48,778 nucleotides of DNA from Pyrinomonadaceae bacterium (lineage in GTDB: Bacteria > Acidobacteriota > Blastocatellia > Pyrinomonadales > Pyrinomonadaceae), in assembly GCA_013003215.1 (NCBI GenBank), contig JABDKD010000077.1, positions 1 through 48,778 on the forward strand, read 5' to 3'. The notes below the pieces were generated by a model. That model was given only the letters and a program-made list of their open reading frames with translations, was not told where the DNA came from and made no database searches. A program made the translations under genes and the position numbers. Of this stretch, positions 27,198 to 34,827 are shown one piece after another. Every line of letters begins with the position of its first letter. Position 1 is the stretch's first letter.

Positions 27198-28681
27198 GTA
27201 CAAATCACATCAATCTTATTTTTCCACATCAATTATACGAGGAAATCCCGAAAGGTTTTAAGGAGGGGGCGGACTTCTGGCTTATTGAGGAGCATCTGTT
27301 TTTCGGTCAGTATAAGTTTCACAAACAAAAACTTGCGTTTCAAAGGTCTTCGATGAAAGCATACGCGGCCCATCTTCAGTCAGAAGGGCACAACGTTGTT
27401 TATACAGACGCGGGTGAGGAGACGTCTGACATACGGAAGCTGGTTCGGGACGTAGCGCTTCGAGGTGTTGATTCGATCACGTATATTGACCCTACTGATG
27501 ACTGGCTCGAATCCAGATTGCGGCGTGAAGCAAAAAGGGCATCGATCACGCTGGAGCGCCTTCCAACTTCGCATTTCCTATTACCGGAGACCGACACGGA
27601 TGGATTCTTTAAACCTTCAAAAAAGAAGTTTTATCAGACATCGTTTTACAAGGATCAGCGCAAAAAGTTCGGCTATCTTCTGGATAAGGATGGAAACCCG
27701 GAAGGCGGCAGTTGGACCTATGATGCGGACAACCGTAAACCATACCCTAAGAACAAGTTAGCGCCGAAACTGATAATGCCTGATTCGGATTCTGTTTATG
27801 AGGAGGCGGTCGAATATGTCCGGAGGGAGTTTCCTGGCAATCCCGGAGAGATTTCTGGTGAAGCTCTTTATCCTTATACTTTTCAAGGCGCCCGGGACTG
27901 GCTTCAAGAGTTTCTGAATACCCGATTCAAAGAATTTGGGGATTTCGAGGACGCGATCGTTCAGAATGAGCGAATACTAAACCACAGTGTTCTTTCGCCT
28001 CTTCTCAACACTGGCCTTTTACCTGTAAATGAGGTAATCGAACAATCACTGGAAGCAGCCGAAAGGCTAAAAGTACCGATTAATTCAACGGAAGGGTTCA
28101 TTCGCCAAATCATTGGCTGGCGGGAATTCATCAGAGGTGTCTACGAATCGAAAGGAAGATATGAGCGTACCAGAAATTTTTGGGGTTTCACGCGGAAGAT
28201 TCCGATATCGTTCTATGATGGTACAACGGGAATCGATCCCGTTGATACGGTGATTGGAAGGGTCAACGAAACTGGTTACAGCCATCATATTGAAAGGCTT
28301 ATGGTGCTTGGCAACTTCATGTTGCTCTGTGAGTTCGACCCCGATGAAGTCTACCGCTGGTTTATGGAGCTGTTTGTAGACTCTTACGACTGGGTAATGG
28401 TTCCAAACGTCTATGGAATGAGCCAGTTTGCAGACGGCGGTCTCATGTCGACCAAGCCTTACATCAGCGGCAGCAACTATCTTCTGAAAATGAGCGACTT
28501 CCGAAAGGGAGAATGGTGCGATATCTGGGACGGCCTGTTCTGGCGATTTCTGGATAAGCAGCGTGATTTTTTCTCGTCAAACCCGCGTATGCGCATGCTT
28601 CTCACAAATCTCGAACGCATGGAAGAAGAGAAACGGTCGAGGTTGTTCAGTAAGGCAGAAGGATTCTTGAAAAGCCTCTAA
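27194..28681 (+). CDS. FeS-BCP/PhrB-like cryptochrome/photolyase without iron-sulfur cysteines
   Basis: 495 aa. N-terminal photolyase-related domain (LIFPHQLYEEIP, FGQYKFHKQKLAFQRSSM), then the helical FAD domain (FIRQIIGWREFIRGVY, HHIERLMVLGNFMLL, EVYRWFMELFVDSYDWVMVPN, MSQFADGG, TKPYISGSNY). This is the class of bacterial (6-4) photolyases normally holding a 4Fe-4S cluster on four Cys. This protein has only two Cys in total (379 and 442), and the usual C-x2-C insert after the MSD motif is replaced by the short FRKGEWCDIWDGLFW. Start at 27194 is fixed by ATGA overlap with DUF2256 and AGGAGG upstream. Confidence 0.88.
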   Translation: MSTNHINLIFPHQLYEEIPKGFKEGADFWLIEEHLFFGQYKFHKQKLAFQRSSMKAYAAHLQSEGHNVVYTDAGEETSDIRKLVRDVALRGVDSITYIDPTDDWLESRLRREAKRASITLERLPTSHFLLPETDTDGFFKPSKKKFYQTSFYKDQRKKFGYLLDKDGNPEGGSWTYDADNRKPYPKNKLAPKLIMPDSDSVYEEAVEYVRREFPGNPGEISGEALYPYTFQGARDWLQEFLNTRFKEFGDFEDAIVQNERILNHSVLSPLLNTGLLPVNEVIEQSLEAAERLKVPINSTEGFIRQIIGWREFIRGVYESKGRYERTRNFWGFTRKIPISFYDGTTGIDPVDTVIGRVNETGYSHHIERLMVLGNFMLLCEFDPDEVYRWFMELFVDSYDWVMVPNVYGMSQFADGGLMSTKPYISGSNYLLKMSDFRKGEWCDIWDGLFWRFLDKQRDFFSSNPRMRMLLTNLERMEEEKRSRLFSKAEGFLKSL

Positions 28682-28753
28682 ATACAAAAAGAATCGCTGA
28701 AACACGCGAGGCTCACCTGGCGGGAATCGTTTCGAAGAAAGGAAAGAATAAGT

Positions 28754-30103
28754 ATGCGAAAAATCGTCATTATGATACTGATGGGGCTCTTCGGGGCTAC
28801 TAGTGGTTTAGCCCAGTCATCCGCGGAGGATATTGCTGATGGTCTTGTGGGCCATTGGAAAGGATCACTGATAAAAGGGAACTCAAGCCAGGCTTTCGAG
28901 ACCGAGTTCTATAAGAAGGAAGACAAACTGTTCTCACTCCAAACGATGTCGGAATGGCATCCGGCATTTGGCGAATTCGAGCGGCCGGTCAAGATCGGTG
29001 AAAATGGAGAAATTGCGGGCATTTTTGGCCTGGGCAAAGCAAAGTTGCGAGTAGATCTTAACAACCTGGAGCTCATCGGGTTCGTTGAGTCTCGTAATCC
29101 GGGGATATATATTCACCTCAAAAAGGTTCCCGGTCCGCCTCGAGGACTTTTCGCGATAGAGCCGGTAACTGTTGTCAATACGCCTGTTACACTCAGCGGG
29201 CATTTCCATGTCCCGGCGTATTCTACTAAGAAGACTGCTTTAGTGTATGTGGGTGGGAGAGGTTGCTATGCAGGTAGAACGGAGTCAAACCTCTATGCGA
29301 AGTTTTTACGTAACTACGGGGTAGCAGTACTTGCGCTTCAAAAACGAGGAATGGGCAATTCAACGGGGAATTGTGAAACCGCAACCATAGATGATCTTGC
29401 GAAGGACGTCGCCGCAGCCGTTAGGTATTTGCGGAAGAGAGGGTTCGAACGGATCGGGGCGCTAGGCGAAAGCGCGGGCGGTTGGGTTATTTTCAAAGCC
29501 TCTGAGATGACGAAAATCGACTTCCTGATTAGTAGTGTCGGCCCGTCTACGTCAGTGCGGGATCAGCAAATGCAATCAATGTCTTACGGCGCGAAAGAGT
29601 ATCGGCTGAAAGAGGAGGTTGTTAAAGATCTACTCGAATACACAAACATGATGTTCGACGCACCGGCGACTGACGAGAGCATGATCCGGTTTAATGAGCT
29701 TCTGAAGAACTCGAAAGAGAACGGGTGGTTTGAGTTCCTGGAGGACACTGATAAGCCGACTGGCACGGAGGGAATTGCAAATCTTTGGGTCAGAAGGCAC
29801 AGCTACGACCCGCGAAAGGCACTCGCTGCCTTCGAAGGGCCGTTACTAGCACTATATGGAGACAAGGATTGGATCGTACCAAGAAAGGAGAATATCGCCG
29901 TATTAAGAGATCTCTTTCAAGGCACAAGAAGCAATAATTTGAGGGTGCATTCATTTTACAATGCTGATCACGGCATGACGGTGGGCGACGATTCCATAAA
30001 ACTACCGGGAAACCAGTCCTATTTTCGATTTTTTCGTGTGACACCGAAGCTTCAAATAGAGATTTTGAGTTTCCTCAGGGAATATGGGCTGACCGATAAC
30101 TGA
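28754..30103 (+). CDS. Secreted alpha/beta hydrolase (serine hydrolase)
   Basis: 449 aa. Signal peptide RKIVIMILMGLFGATSGLAQ. An N-terminal beta-rich region of about 140 residues is followed by an alpha/beta hydrolase domain with nucleophile GESAGG (Ser240), GDKDWIV (Asp372) and NADHG (His406). The family resembles prolyl-oligopeptidase/acetyl-esterase-like proteins with a leading lipocalin-like segment. Substrate unknown. Starts 72 nt after the photolyase; whether it belongs functionally to the light island or is merely co-oriented is not clear. Confidence 0.85.
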   Translation: MRKIVIMILMGLFGATSGLAQSSAEDIADGLVGHWKGSLIKGNSSQAFETEFYKKEDKLFSLQTMSEWHPAFGEFERPVKIGENGEIAGIFGLGKAKLRVDLNNLELIGFVESRNPGIYIHLKKVPGPPRGLFAIEPVTVVNTPVTLSGHFHVPAYSTKKTALVYVGGRGCYAGRTESNLYAKFLRNYGVAVLALQKRGMGNSTGNCETATIDDLAKDVAAAVRYLRKRGFERIGALGESAGGWVIFKASEMTKIDFLISSVGPSTSVRDQQMQSMSYGAKEYRLKEEVVKDLLEYTNMMFDAPATDESMIRFNELLKNSKENGWFEFLEDTDKPTGTEGIANLWVRRHSYDPRKALAAFEGPLLALYGDKDWIVPRKENIAVLRDLFQGTRSNNLRVHSFYNADHGMTVGDDSIKLPGNQSYFRFFRVTPKLQIEILSFLREYGLTDN

Positions 30104-30252
30104 AACATCATTCTTACAGGTGTCGCGGGTAAGTGGTTTTGGGCCTCTGAAGCCAGGCACTAGTGTTGTATCGAAAAAATTTTTGAAAGTCATTGCTGCA
30201 GAGAAAGCAGGGAAGACCCAATACACAACAAATAGTCTTAGAACAACCAAAT

Positions 30253-30900
30253 ATGTTGATCAACGAGAGCGACCTTATGAATCTGGACCAGATCCAGAGA
30301 GTGAATATTGTAAATTCCATAACCGGGATCAAGCCGGCTAACCTGATAGGCACAAAATCAAGTCGGGGGGACTCGAATTTGGCTATTTTTAGCTCCGTGG
30401 TGCATTTGGGTAGCCGTCCGGCCCTAATCGGTCTTCTGTCCCGACCCTCCCAGGGTAAAAAGCGCGACACTCTGAGGAACATACTCTCTACGAGGTTCTA
30501 TACGATCAATCACGTTGAAACGGATATGATTGCGCGGGCCCATTCGACATCTGCAAAATTCGACGAGGGTATATCAGAGTTTAGTGCCTGCGGTTTTGCG
30601 GAGGAACAGATCGGGGATTTTTATGCACCATTCGTGAAGTCCTCAAAGGTCAAAATAGGAATGGAACTCGTCGATGAAATAAAAATTGAAGCGAATAGAA
30701 CCACCTTCGTGATAGGCCGTGTAAAACTGATATCTATCGCAGATGAAATAGTCGAGAAGCGGGGACACCTTAACCTGGAGACCGGACGTTCAGCAGGTAT
30801 TTCCGGGTGCAATACATACTATTCACTAGAAAAGCTCAAAAAGTTTCCTTACGCACGTCCGGATGATATCGACAAAATAATATCCGAGTTTGGTTCATAA
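30253..30900 (+). CDS. Flavin reductase-like FMN-binding protein, copy 2
   Basis: 215 aa from ATG 30253; the frame is open 20 codons further but homology to copy 1 begins near this ATG. KPANLIGTKSS, AIFSSVVHLGSRPALIGLLSRP, RRDT/KRDT-like block, YTINHV, ARAHSTSAKF and the C-terminal FPYARPDDIDKII mirror 26410-27060 throughout. A 149-nt gap separates it from the secreted hydrolase. Probably arose by duplication within the island or came in as a second lineage. Confidence 0.87.
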   Translation: MLINESDLMNLDQIQRVNIVNSITGIKPANLIGTKSSRGDSNLAIFSSVVHLGSRPALIGLLSRPSQGKKRDTLRNILSTRFYTINHVETDMIARAHSTSAKFDEGISEFSACGFAEEQIGDFYAPFVKSSKVKIGMELVDEIKIEANRTTFVIGRVKLISIADEIVEKRGHLNLETGRSAGISGCNTYYSLEKLKKFPYARPDDIDKIISEFGS

Positions 30901-30961
30901 ACCCTGGAAACACGGACATTAATTTACAGCATTTGAAACTCCGACCCAGAGCCCGGTCCAG

Positions 30962-31034
30962 AATCTTGGATACGTATATAGCGACAGTTGTATTTGTATT
31001 GACCAATCGAGTCAAAGGAAGTCTGTTTGATTTT
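30962..31034 (+). repeat. Diverged direct repeat flanking the photolyase island, right copy
   Basis: Homologous to 24997-25069 (about 68 percent over 73 nt). In this copy AATCTTGG (30962-30969) can pair with CC-AAGATT (31076-31084, one bulged T) and AGCGACA (30980-30986) with TGTCGCT (31036-31042), so a folded element is retained though the inner pairing differs. Lies just upstream of the glycosyltransferase gene. Confidence 0.65.
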
Positions 31035-31103
31035 GTGTCGCTAAAGAGATACCCCGCCTCCTGCTTGTCCTAAACCCTAAGATTGTTGTGTTAAATTAGT
31101 TAT

Positions 31104-31937
31104 GTGGATCAGCCCTCAATTTCAGTTGTCATTCCTGCTTATAATGCTGAACGATTTATAGGCGATGCTCTCCAATCGGTATTCGATCAAAGCAAGCGTG
31201 TCTCAGAGATAGTCGTTGTTGATAACAGCTCCTCGGACGATACTGCCAAGATTGCCCGCAAACTGGGGGCAACGGTTGTTGAGGAAGCCGAACGGGGAGT
31301 ATCAGCGGCGCGAAATCGGGGTATTGAAAGAGCCAGGATGGATTGGATTGCGTTTATGGACGCAGATGACGTTTGGTCACCGGACAAGATCGAATGTCAG
31401 ATGAAAGCACTGGAGCTGTATCCTGCCGCAAGGATAATTACCTGCGATTCCGGCCGCATTCTGCCGAATGAAGACAGAAAGAGGGAAGTTCCGGTTTTGG
31501 TGGACCCCGGAAACCTAGAAGGTGTTGAGACGGATGGTCCATTCAGCTTTACGAAACGATATGACGGGTCACATTTGGGGTGGTTCCTGATCAACTCGTC
31601 GACCGCATTGTTACACAGAGAGGTATTCCAATGGATTGGTAATCTCAATGTGAACTTGGAATACGCACAGGATATGGAATTCATGTTCAGGGCGCTCAAA
31701 CACTTTCCCGTGGCGACCGTCAAACGAAACCTTGCTTATATTCGATGGCACGGTGAAAACAGGACAAAAGATGCGGAGGCTTACCGCGGACACAAAAATG
31801 AGGTGCTTAAAATGATTAAGAATGCCCCTGATCAATATCCCGAAGGTCTTGCCAATGCGATTATCGTCAATGAAAAACTAGAGTTCCTGGAGTGGATACG
31901 GGGATTCCAGGCCCGTATTCACGATAACGAATCTTAA
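31104..31937 (+). CDS. Family 2 glycosyltransferase
   Basis: 277 aa GT-A fold. ISVVIPAYNAERFI at the N-terminus, VVVDNSSSDDT, GVSAARNRG, and the metal-binding MDADD near residue 86. GTG start (31104) with no clear Shine-Dalgarno; the ATG two bases earlier is out of frame. Acceptor unknown. Converges with the PqqD-domain gene (3-nt gap between stops). Confidence 0.88.
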   Translation: MDQPSISVVIPAYNAERFIGDALQSVFDQSKRVSEIVVVDNSSSDDTAKIARKLGATVVEEAERGVSAARNRGIERARMDWIAFMDADDVWSPDKIECQMKALELYPAARIITCDSGRILPNEDRKREVPVLVDPGNLEGVETDGPFSFTKRYDGSHLGWFLINSSTALLHREVFQWIGNLNVNLEYAQDMEFMFRALKHFPVATVKRNLAYIRWHGENRTKDAEAYRGHKNEVLKMIKNAPDQYPEGLANAIIVNEKLEFLEWIRGFQARIHDNES

Positions 31938-31940
31938 TAT

Positions 31941-32453
31941 TCATGTAACGGGAGGGGAGCAAATTCCCGGAAAACCAGGAAACTGACTACCAAATCCATT
32001 GCAGAATTCACAGCACAAGGGGGGCGTTCCAATTACACAAGGATCATTCGGAGGCAAGCAGCTTGCGGTTTGCGCTGCTGCCGGCGCCACCAGCGAAGCA
32101 ATTATCGGCAATGCCAAAGTAGAAGTAACGGCAATACGCTTTACTGCAGATCTTCTTGAGTACTCGTTTAGGTCTAAATTCGAAGGTTTCCTGTCGAGCA
32201 GTCCTTCCTTTGAAAACTGACTAACTGCAAGCCAAACCAAGTCGTCATTGACGTCTTTTTCTGTTTCCATACCTAGTCGCAACGCAATATCCTCTATCGA
32301 CAGAGTCCCGTCGCAAAGTTTCCAAATCGCTGCGGAAGTTGGATTAAGGCAGAACGCCCGATTTCGAGAAATATCATAAACCAGCGTTTCATCGGCTACC
32401 TCGCGGACAACGATATCGTGTTTGCGAATAAGGGGCAGGTATATATTTTTCAT
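31941..32453 (-). CDS. PqqD-domain protein with hydrophobic segment and Cys-rich tail
   Basis: 170 aa. Residues about 8-88 form a PqqD/RRE-like winged-helix domain (ADETLVYDISRNRAFCLNPTSAA, WLAVSQFSKEGLL). Residues 99-130 resemble a twin-arginine/Sec signal in the middle of the protein: SRRSAVKRIAVTSTLALPIIASLVAPAAAQ. The final 40 residues carry Cys at 132, 139, 147, 148, 151 and 165 (C-x6-C-x7-CC-x2-C-x13-C) with many Pro and Gly. PqqD domains bind leader peptides of ribosomally made, modified peptides; here the domain is joined to what looks like an exported small Cys-rich domain. No radical SAM or other maturation gene is adjacent. Confidence 0.78.
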   Translation of the reverse strand: MKNIYLPLIRKHDIVVREVADETLVYDISRNRAFCLNPTSAAIWKLCDGTLSIEDIALRLGMETEKDVNDDLVWLAVSQFSKEGLLDRKPSNLDLNEYSRRSAVKRIAVTSTLALPIIASLVAPAAAQTASCLPPNDPCVIGTPPLCCEFCNGFGSQFPGFPGICSPPVT

Positions 32454-32728
32454 TTTGGCCTCATTTCCTGATCTCGCTCTTCAAGACACCTCGGATTAGA
32501 AAAAAGAACTGACAAAAACCGAACTACAATGATTGGACTGAGAAGATACTATTCAACAATCAGGGTCCTAGTCAATAGTTTTATGAATGACCTAAAGCAA
32601 ATTTAGAGAGAGTACCTGTCCAGGACTGAACAAGTGTACTTTCAAGAAGGGGAATCGATCCGGACGCCAATACAATATACTTGCCGCGTCTGATAATAAA
32701 GATTATGTAATAAAACCAGGCGAAATTG
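32454..32728. other. Intergenic region between parB and the PqqD-domain gene
   Basis: 275 nt. Holds the PqqD promoter (32546-32575). The part next to parB shows no terminator. A short frame reading VYFQEGESI (about 32634-32660) hints at a decayed coding remnant but is too short to call. Confidence 0.3.
32546..32575 (-). promoter_or_regulatory. Promoter of the PqqD-domain gene
   Basis: Minus-strand TTGACT (32570-32575), 18-nt spacer, TAGTAT (32546-32551), about 90 nt before the start codon. The block 32562-32576 matches the uspA promoter block at 14 of 15 positions. Confidence 0.4.
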
Positions 32729-33583
32729 CTATCGTTCCGCTTTTACGGAGTCAAACGCCTCTTTAAGCGCTCTAAGCAGGTCCGTACGGGAGACAATTTT
32801 GTTGCGATCGTGCTTAATCGTTATTTCAAAGCCATTCTCTTCGGACTTGTAGACATAAACACTTGCATCATCTTTTTCCTTTGTTTCAACCGGATTGGTA
32901 GTTTTCTTTTGTTCGGCCGTTTGTTTCTTTTTTCTTACGGTATCGCGGGCGATAGTCCCGCCTGATGTCGAAACTTCGTCCAAAAGCGTATGCATCGCTG
33001 CTTCATCAAATTCCCTAGAAATCTCAACAAGTGTCGATTTAGCCTGAATATCTGATTTGCGGCACCTTTCACGTATTGACTCAGGTAAACCGGCGATGGC
33101 GAGGGCCTCCGTCACCGAAGACCGGCTCTTGCCAATCTTTTGAGCGATCTGATCGTGCGTATATTCAAATCTCTTCGACAGATCCGCCAATCCATCGGCT
33201 ATTTCCCAGATGCTAAGATCTTTTCTCTGGAGATTCTCGACAAGAGCTATTTCAGCGACCGTCTTATCGTCTATATCCAGTTCAATGCACGGAACTTCCT
33301 CAAGTCCGGCTTTTTTGGAGGATCGCCAACGTCGTTCACCGGCAATAATCATCCATTTATCGCCCTTTGGCTGCACCAGAAGCGGCTCAAGCACGCCTTG
33401 TTCCTCTATTGAAGCGGTAAGTTCGGTCAAATCACCAACCTCCGTACGAGGCTGGTCTGGATTTGGGAAAATCTCGTCAATCGGCAGTATCTTTCCGACC
33501 GTTTTATGGGATTTCGCTAATTCGTCGACATAGTGGGCGTCGTGACGCATTTTAATGCCCGTGGGCAAGCCTCTTTTGGACAC
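32729..33583 (-). CDS. parB: Chromosome partitioning protein ParB
   Basis: 284 aa. N-terminal nuclease/CTPase domain with IIAGERRWR (box I) and ENLQRKDLS (box II), then a helix-turn-helix (THDQIAQKIGKSRSSVTEALAIAGLP), a Lys-rich linker and a C-terminal dimerisation region. GTG start at 33583 is chosen because AAGGAGGT lies 8 nt upstream; it overlaps parA by 32 nt. An ATG just after the parA stop (33550) lacks a ribosome-binding site. Binds parS and loads SMC. No parS consensus was seen in the window. Confidence 0.92.
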   Translation of the reverse strand: MSKRGLPTGIKMRHDAHYVDELAKSHKTVGKILPIDEIFPNPDQPRTEVGDLTELTASIEEQGVLEPLLVQPKGDKWMIIAGERRWRSSKKAGLEEVPCIELDIDDKTVAEIALVENLQRKDLSIWEIADGLADLSKRFEYTHDQIAQKIGKSRSSVTEALAIAGLPESIRERCRKSDIQAKSTLVEISREFDEAAMHTLLDEVSTSGGTIARDTVRKKKQTAEQKKTTNPVETKEKDDASVYVYKSEENGFEITIKHDRNKIVSRTDLLRALKEAFDSVKAER

Positions 33584-34331
33584 GTGATACTACCTCCTTG
33601 CAAAGTTTTTCGTACTCAATCGCACCGCTTGATTTTGGTGCGTAACTAAAAATGGTTTCTTTATGCGCCGGAGATTCTTCAAGTCTTACGCTCCGGCTGA
33701 TCGTAGTTTCGAACGCTTTCTCACCAAATACCTCTCGAATGTGGGCCTCAACGTCTTTTGAGAGCGAAGTGCGCTTGTCTATAAGGGTAACCAGCACGCC
33801 GAGCAGCTCCAGGTTCGGATTTGGCCGCGACCGCACTTTCTCAATCGTTTCCAAAAGGTCGTCAGCACCTTCCAGGGCAAAGTAAGAGGATTGAATCGGT
33901 ATCAGGATATGTGACGCCGCGACCAATGCGTTCACGGTGATTAGTCCAAGAGTAGGAGGCGTGTCAAAGACAATGATGTCGTAATTGTCCTTTATTGACT
34001 CAATTCGGTCCTTCAAACGGAATATCGCGTCGAAGTCGCCAACGAGTTTGGATTCCAGTTTGGCGAGATTGATCTTTGACGGGATAACGTCCAGACCAAC
34101 GACATCGCTTTGATAAACGAATGACGTAAGTTCCTTGTCCAGCTCCGTAAGCATCTCGTAAACGCTTCCTTCAACGGATTGAGGATCCATAAAGGTCAAA
34201 GAGCTGTTGCTCTGCGGGTCCAGATCGACCAGCAAAACTCGCTTTCCGAGATGGGCACACCCTGAAGCGAGGTTGATTGCAGTCGTGGTTTTTCCCACGC
34301 CGCCTTTTTGATTGGCAATTACAATTATCAT
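33552..34331 (-). CDS. parA: Chromosome partitioning ATPase ParA/Soj
   Basis: 259 aa. Deviant Walker A QKGGVGKTTTAINLA at residue 8, LVDLDPQSNSS, and DTPPTLGLITVNAL (Walker B region). No N-terminal HTH, so the chromosomal (type Ib/Soj-like) form. Positive patch near the C-terminus for nonspecific DNA. Seven nt after the bifunctional nuclease gene and overlapping parB. Confidence 0.95.
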   Translation of the reverse strand: MIIVIANQKGGVGKTTTAINLASGCAHLGKRVLLVDLDPQSNSSLTFMDPQSVEGSVYEMLTELDKELTSFVYQSDVVGLDVIPSKINLAKLESKLVGDFDAIFRLKDRIESIKDNYDIIVFDTPPTLGLITVNALVAASHILIPIQSSYFALEGADDLLETIEKVRSRPNPNLELLGVLVTLIDKRTSLSKDVEAHIREVFGEKAFETTISRSVRLEESPAHKETIFSYAPKSSGAIEYEKLCKEVVSRVQKRLAHGH

Positions 34332-34338
34332 CGTGCGG

Positions 34339-34809
34339 TTAGTCGATCAGATCGGGCCAGTCTTCGGCCGCGGTTTCTTCGACGATTTCTGCTTCAGCTT
34401 CTGACGGCTCGGAAGCTTCGCCAGATAACTCAAATACGTCTTCCTTCACAAAGATCGGGCAGTCCGATCTAAGAGCAAGCGCGATTGCGTCAGACGGCCG
34501 GGCGTCAAATACGGCTGTTTCGTCACCTTTTGAGATCTCGATTTTTGCGTAAAACGTATTTTCCTTAAGATCTGAAATGATGATTCTACTGACTTCGAAT
34601 CCCATTTCCAGGATGAAATTCCGCAAAAGATCATGGGTCATGGGCCGCTGGGGGACTATCTTTTCGATTTCGAGCGCGATGGCATTAGCTTCAAACGCGC
34701 CGACCCAAATCGGAAGGATATTTTCGGTCTCGACGCCTTTCAAAACGACGATCGGGGTATTGCTGTTCGGGTCCATGATCAGGGCCCCAATCTTCACTTC
34801 AATCAGCAT
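34339..34809 (-). CDS. Bifunctional nuclease (BFN/DUF151) family protein
   Basis: 156 aa. GALIMDPNSNTPIVVLKG, LPIWVGAFEANAIALE, RPMTHDLL and ARPSDAIALALR define DUF151. Some members have RNase/DNase activity; the role in this operon is unknown. An acidic C-terminal tail (SGEASEPSEAEAEIVEE) follows the domain. 18 nt after miaB, 7 nt before parA. Confidence 0.9.
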   Translation of the reverse strand: MLIEVKIGALIMDPNSNTPIVVLKGVETENILPIWVGAFEANAIALEIEKIVPQRPMTHDLLRNFILEMGFEVSRIIISDLKENTFYAKIEISKGDETAVFDARPSDAIALALRSDCPIFVKEDVFELSGEASEPSEAEAEIVEETAAEDWPDLID

Positions 34810-34827
34810 GCTCCTATCCTACATAAT

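Noticed and set aside
32634-32690. Short frame VYFQEGESI resembling the start of a cyclic-nucleotide-binding domain
   Set aside because: About 18 codons with stops on both sides; too short to call a pseudogene.
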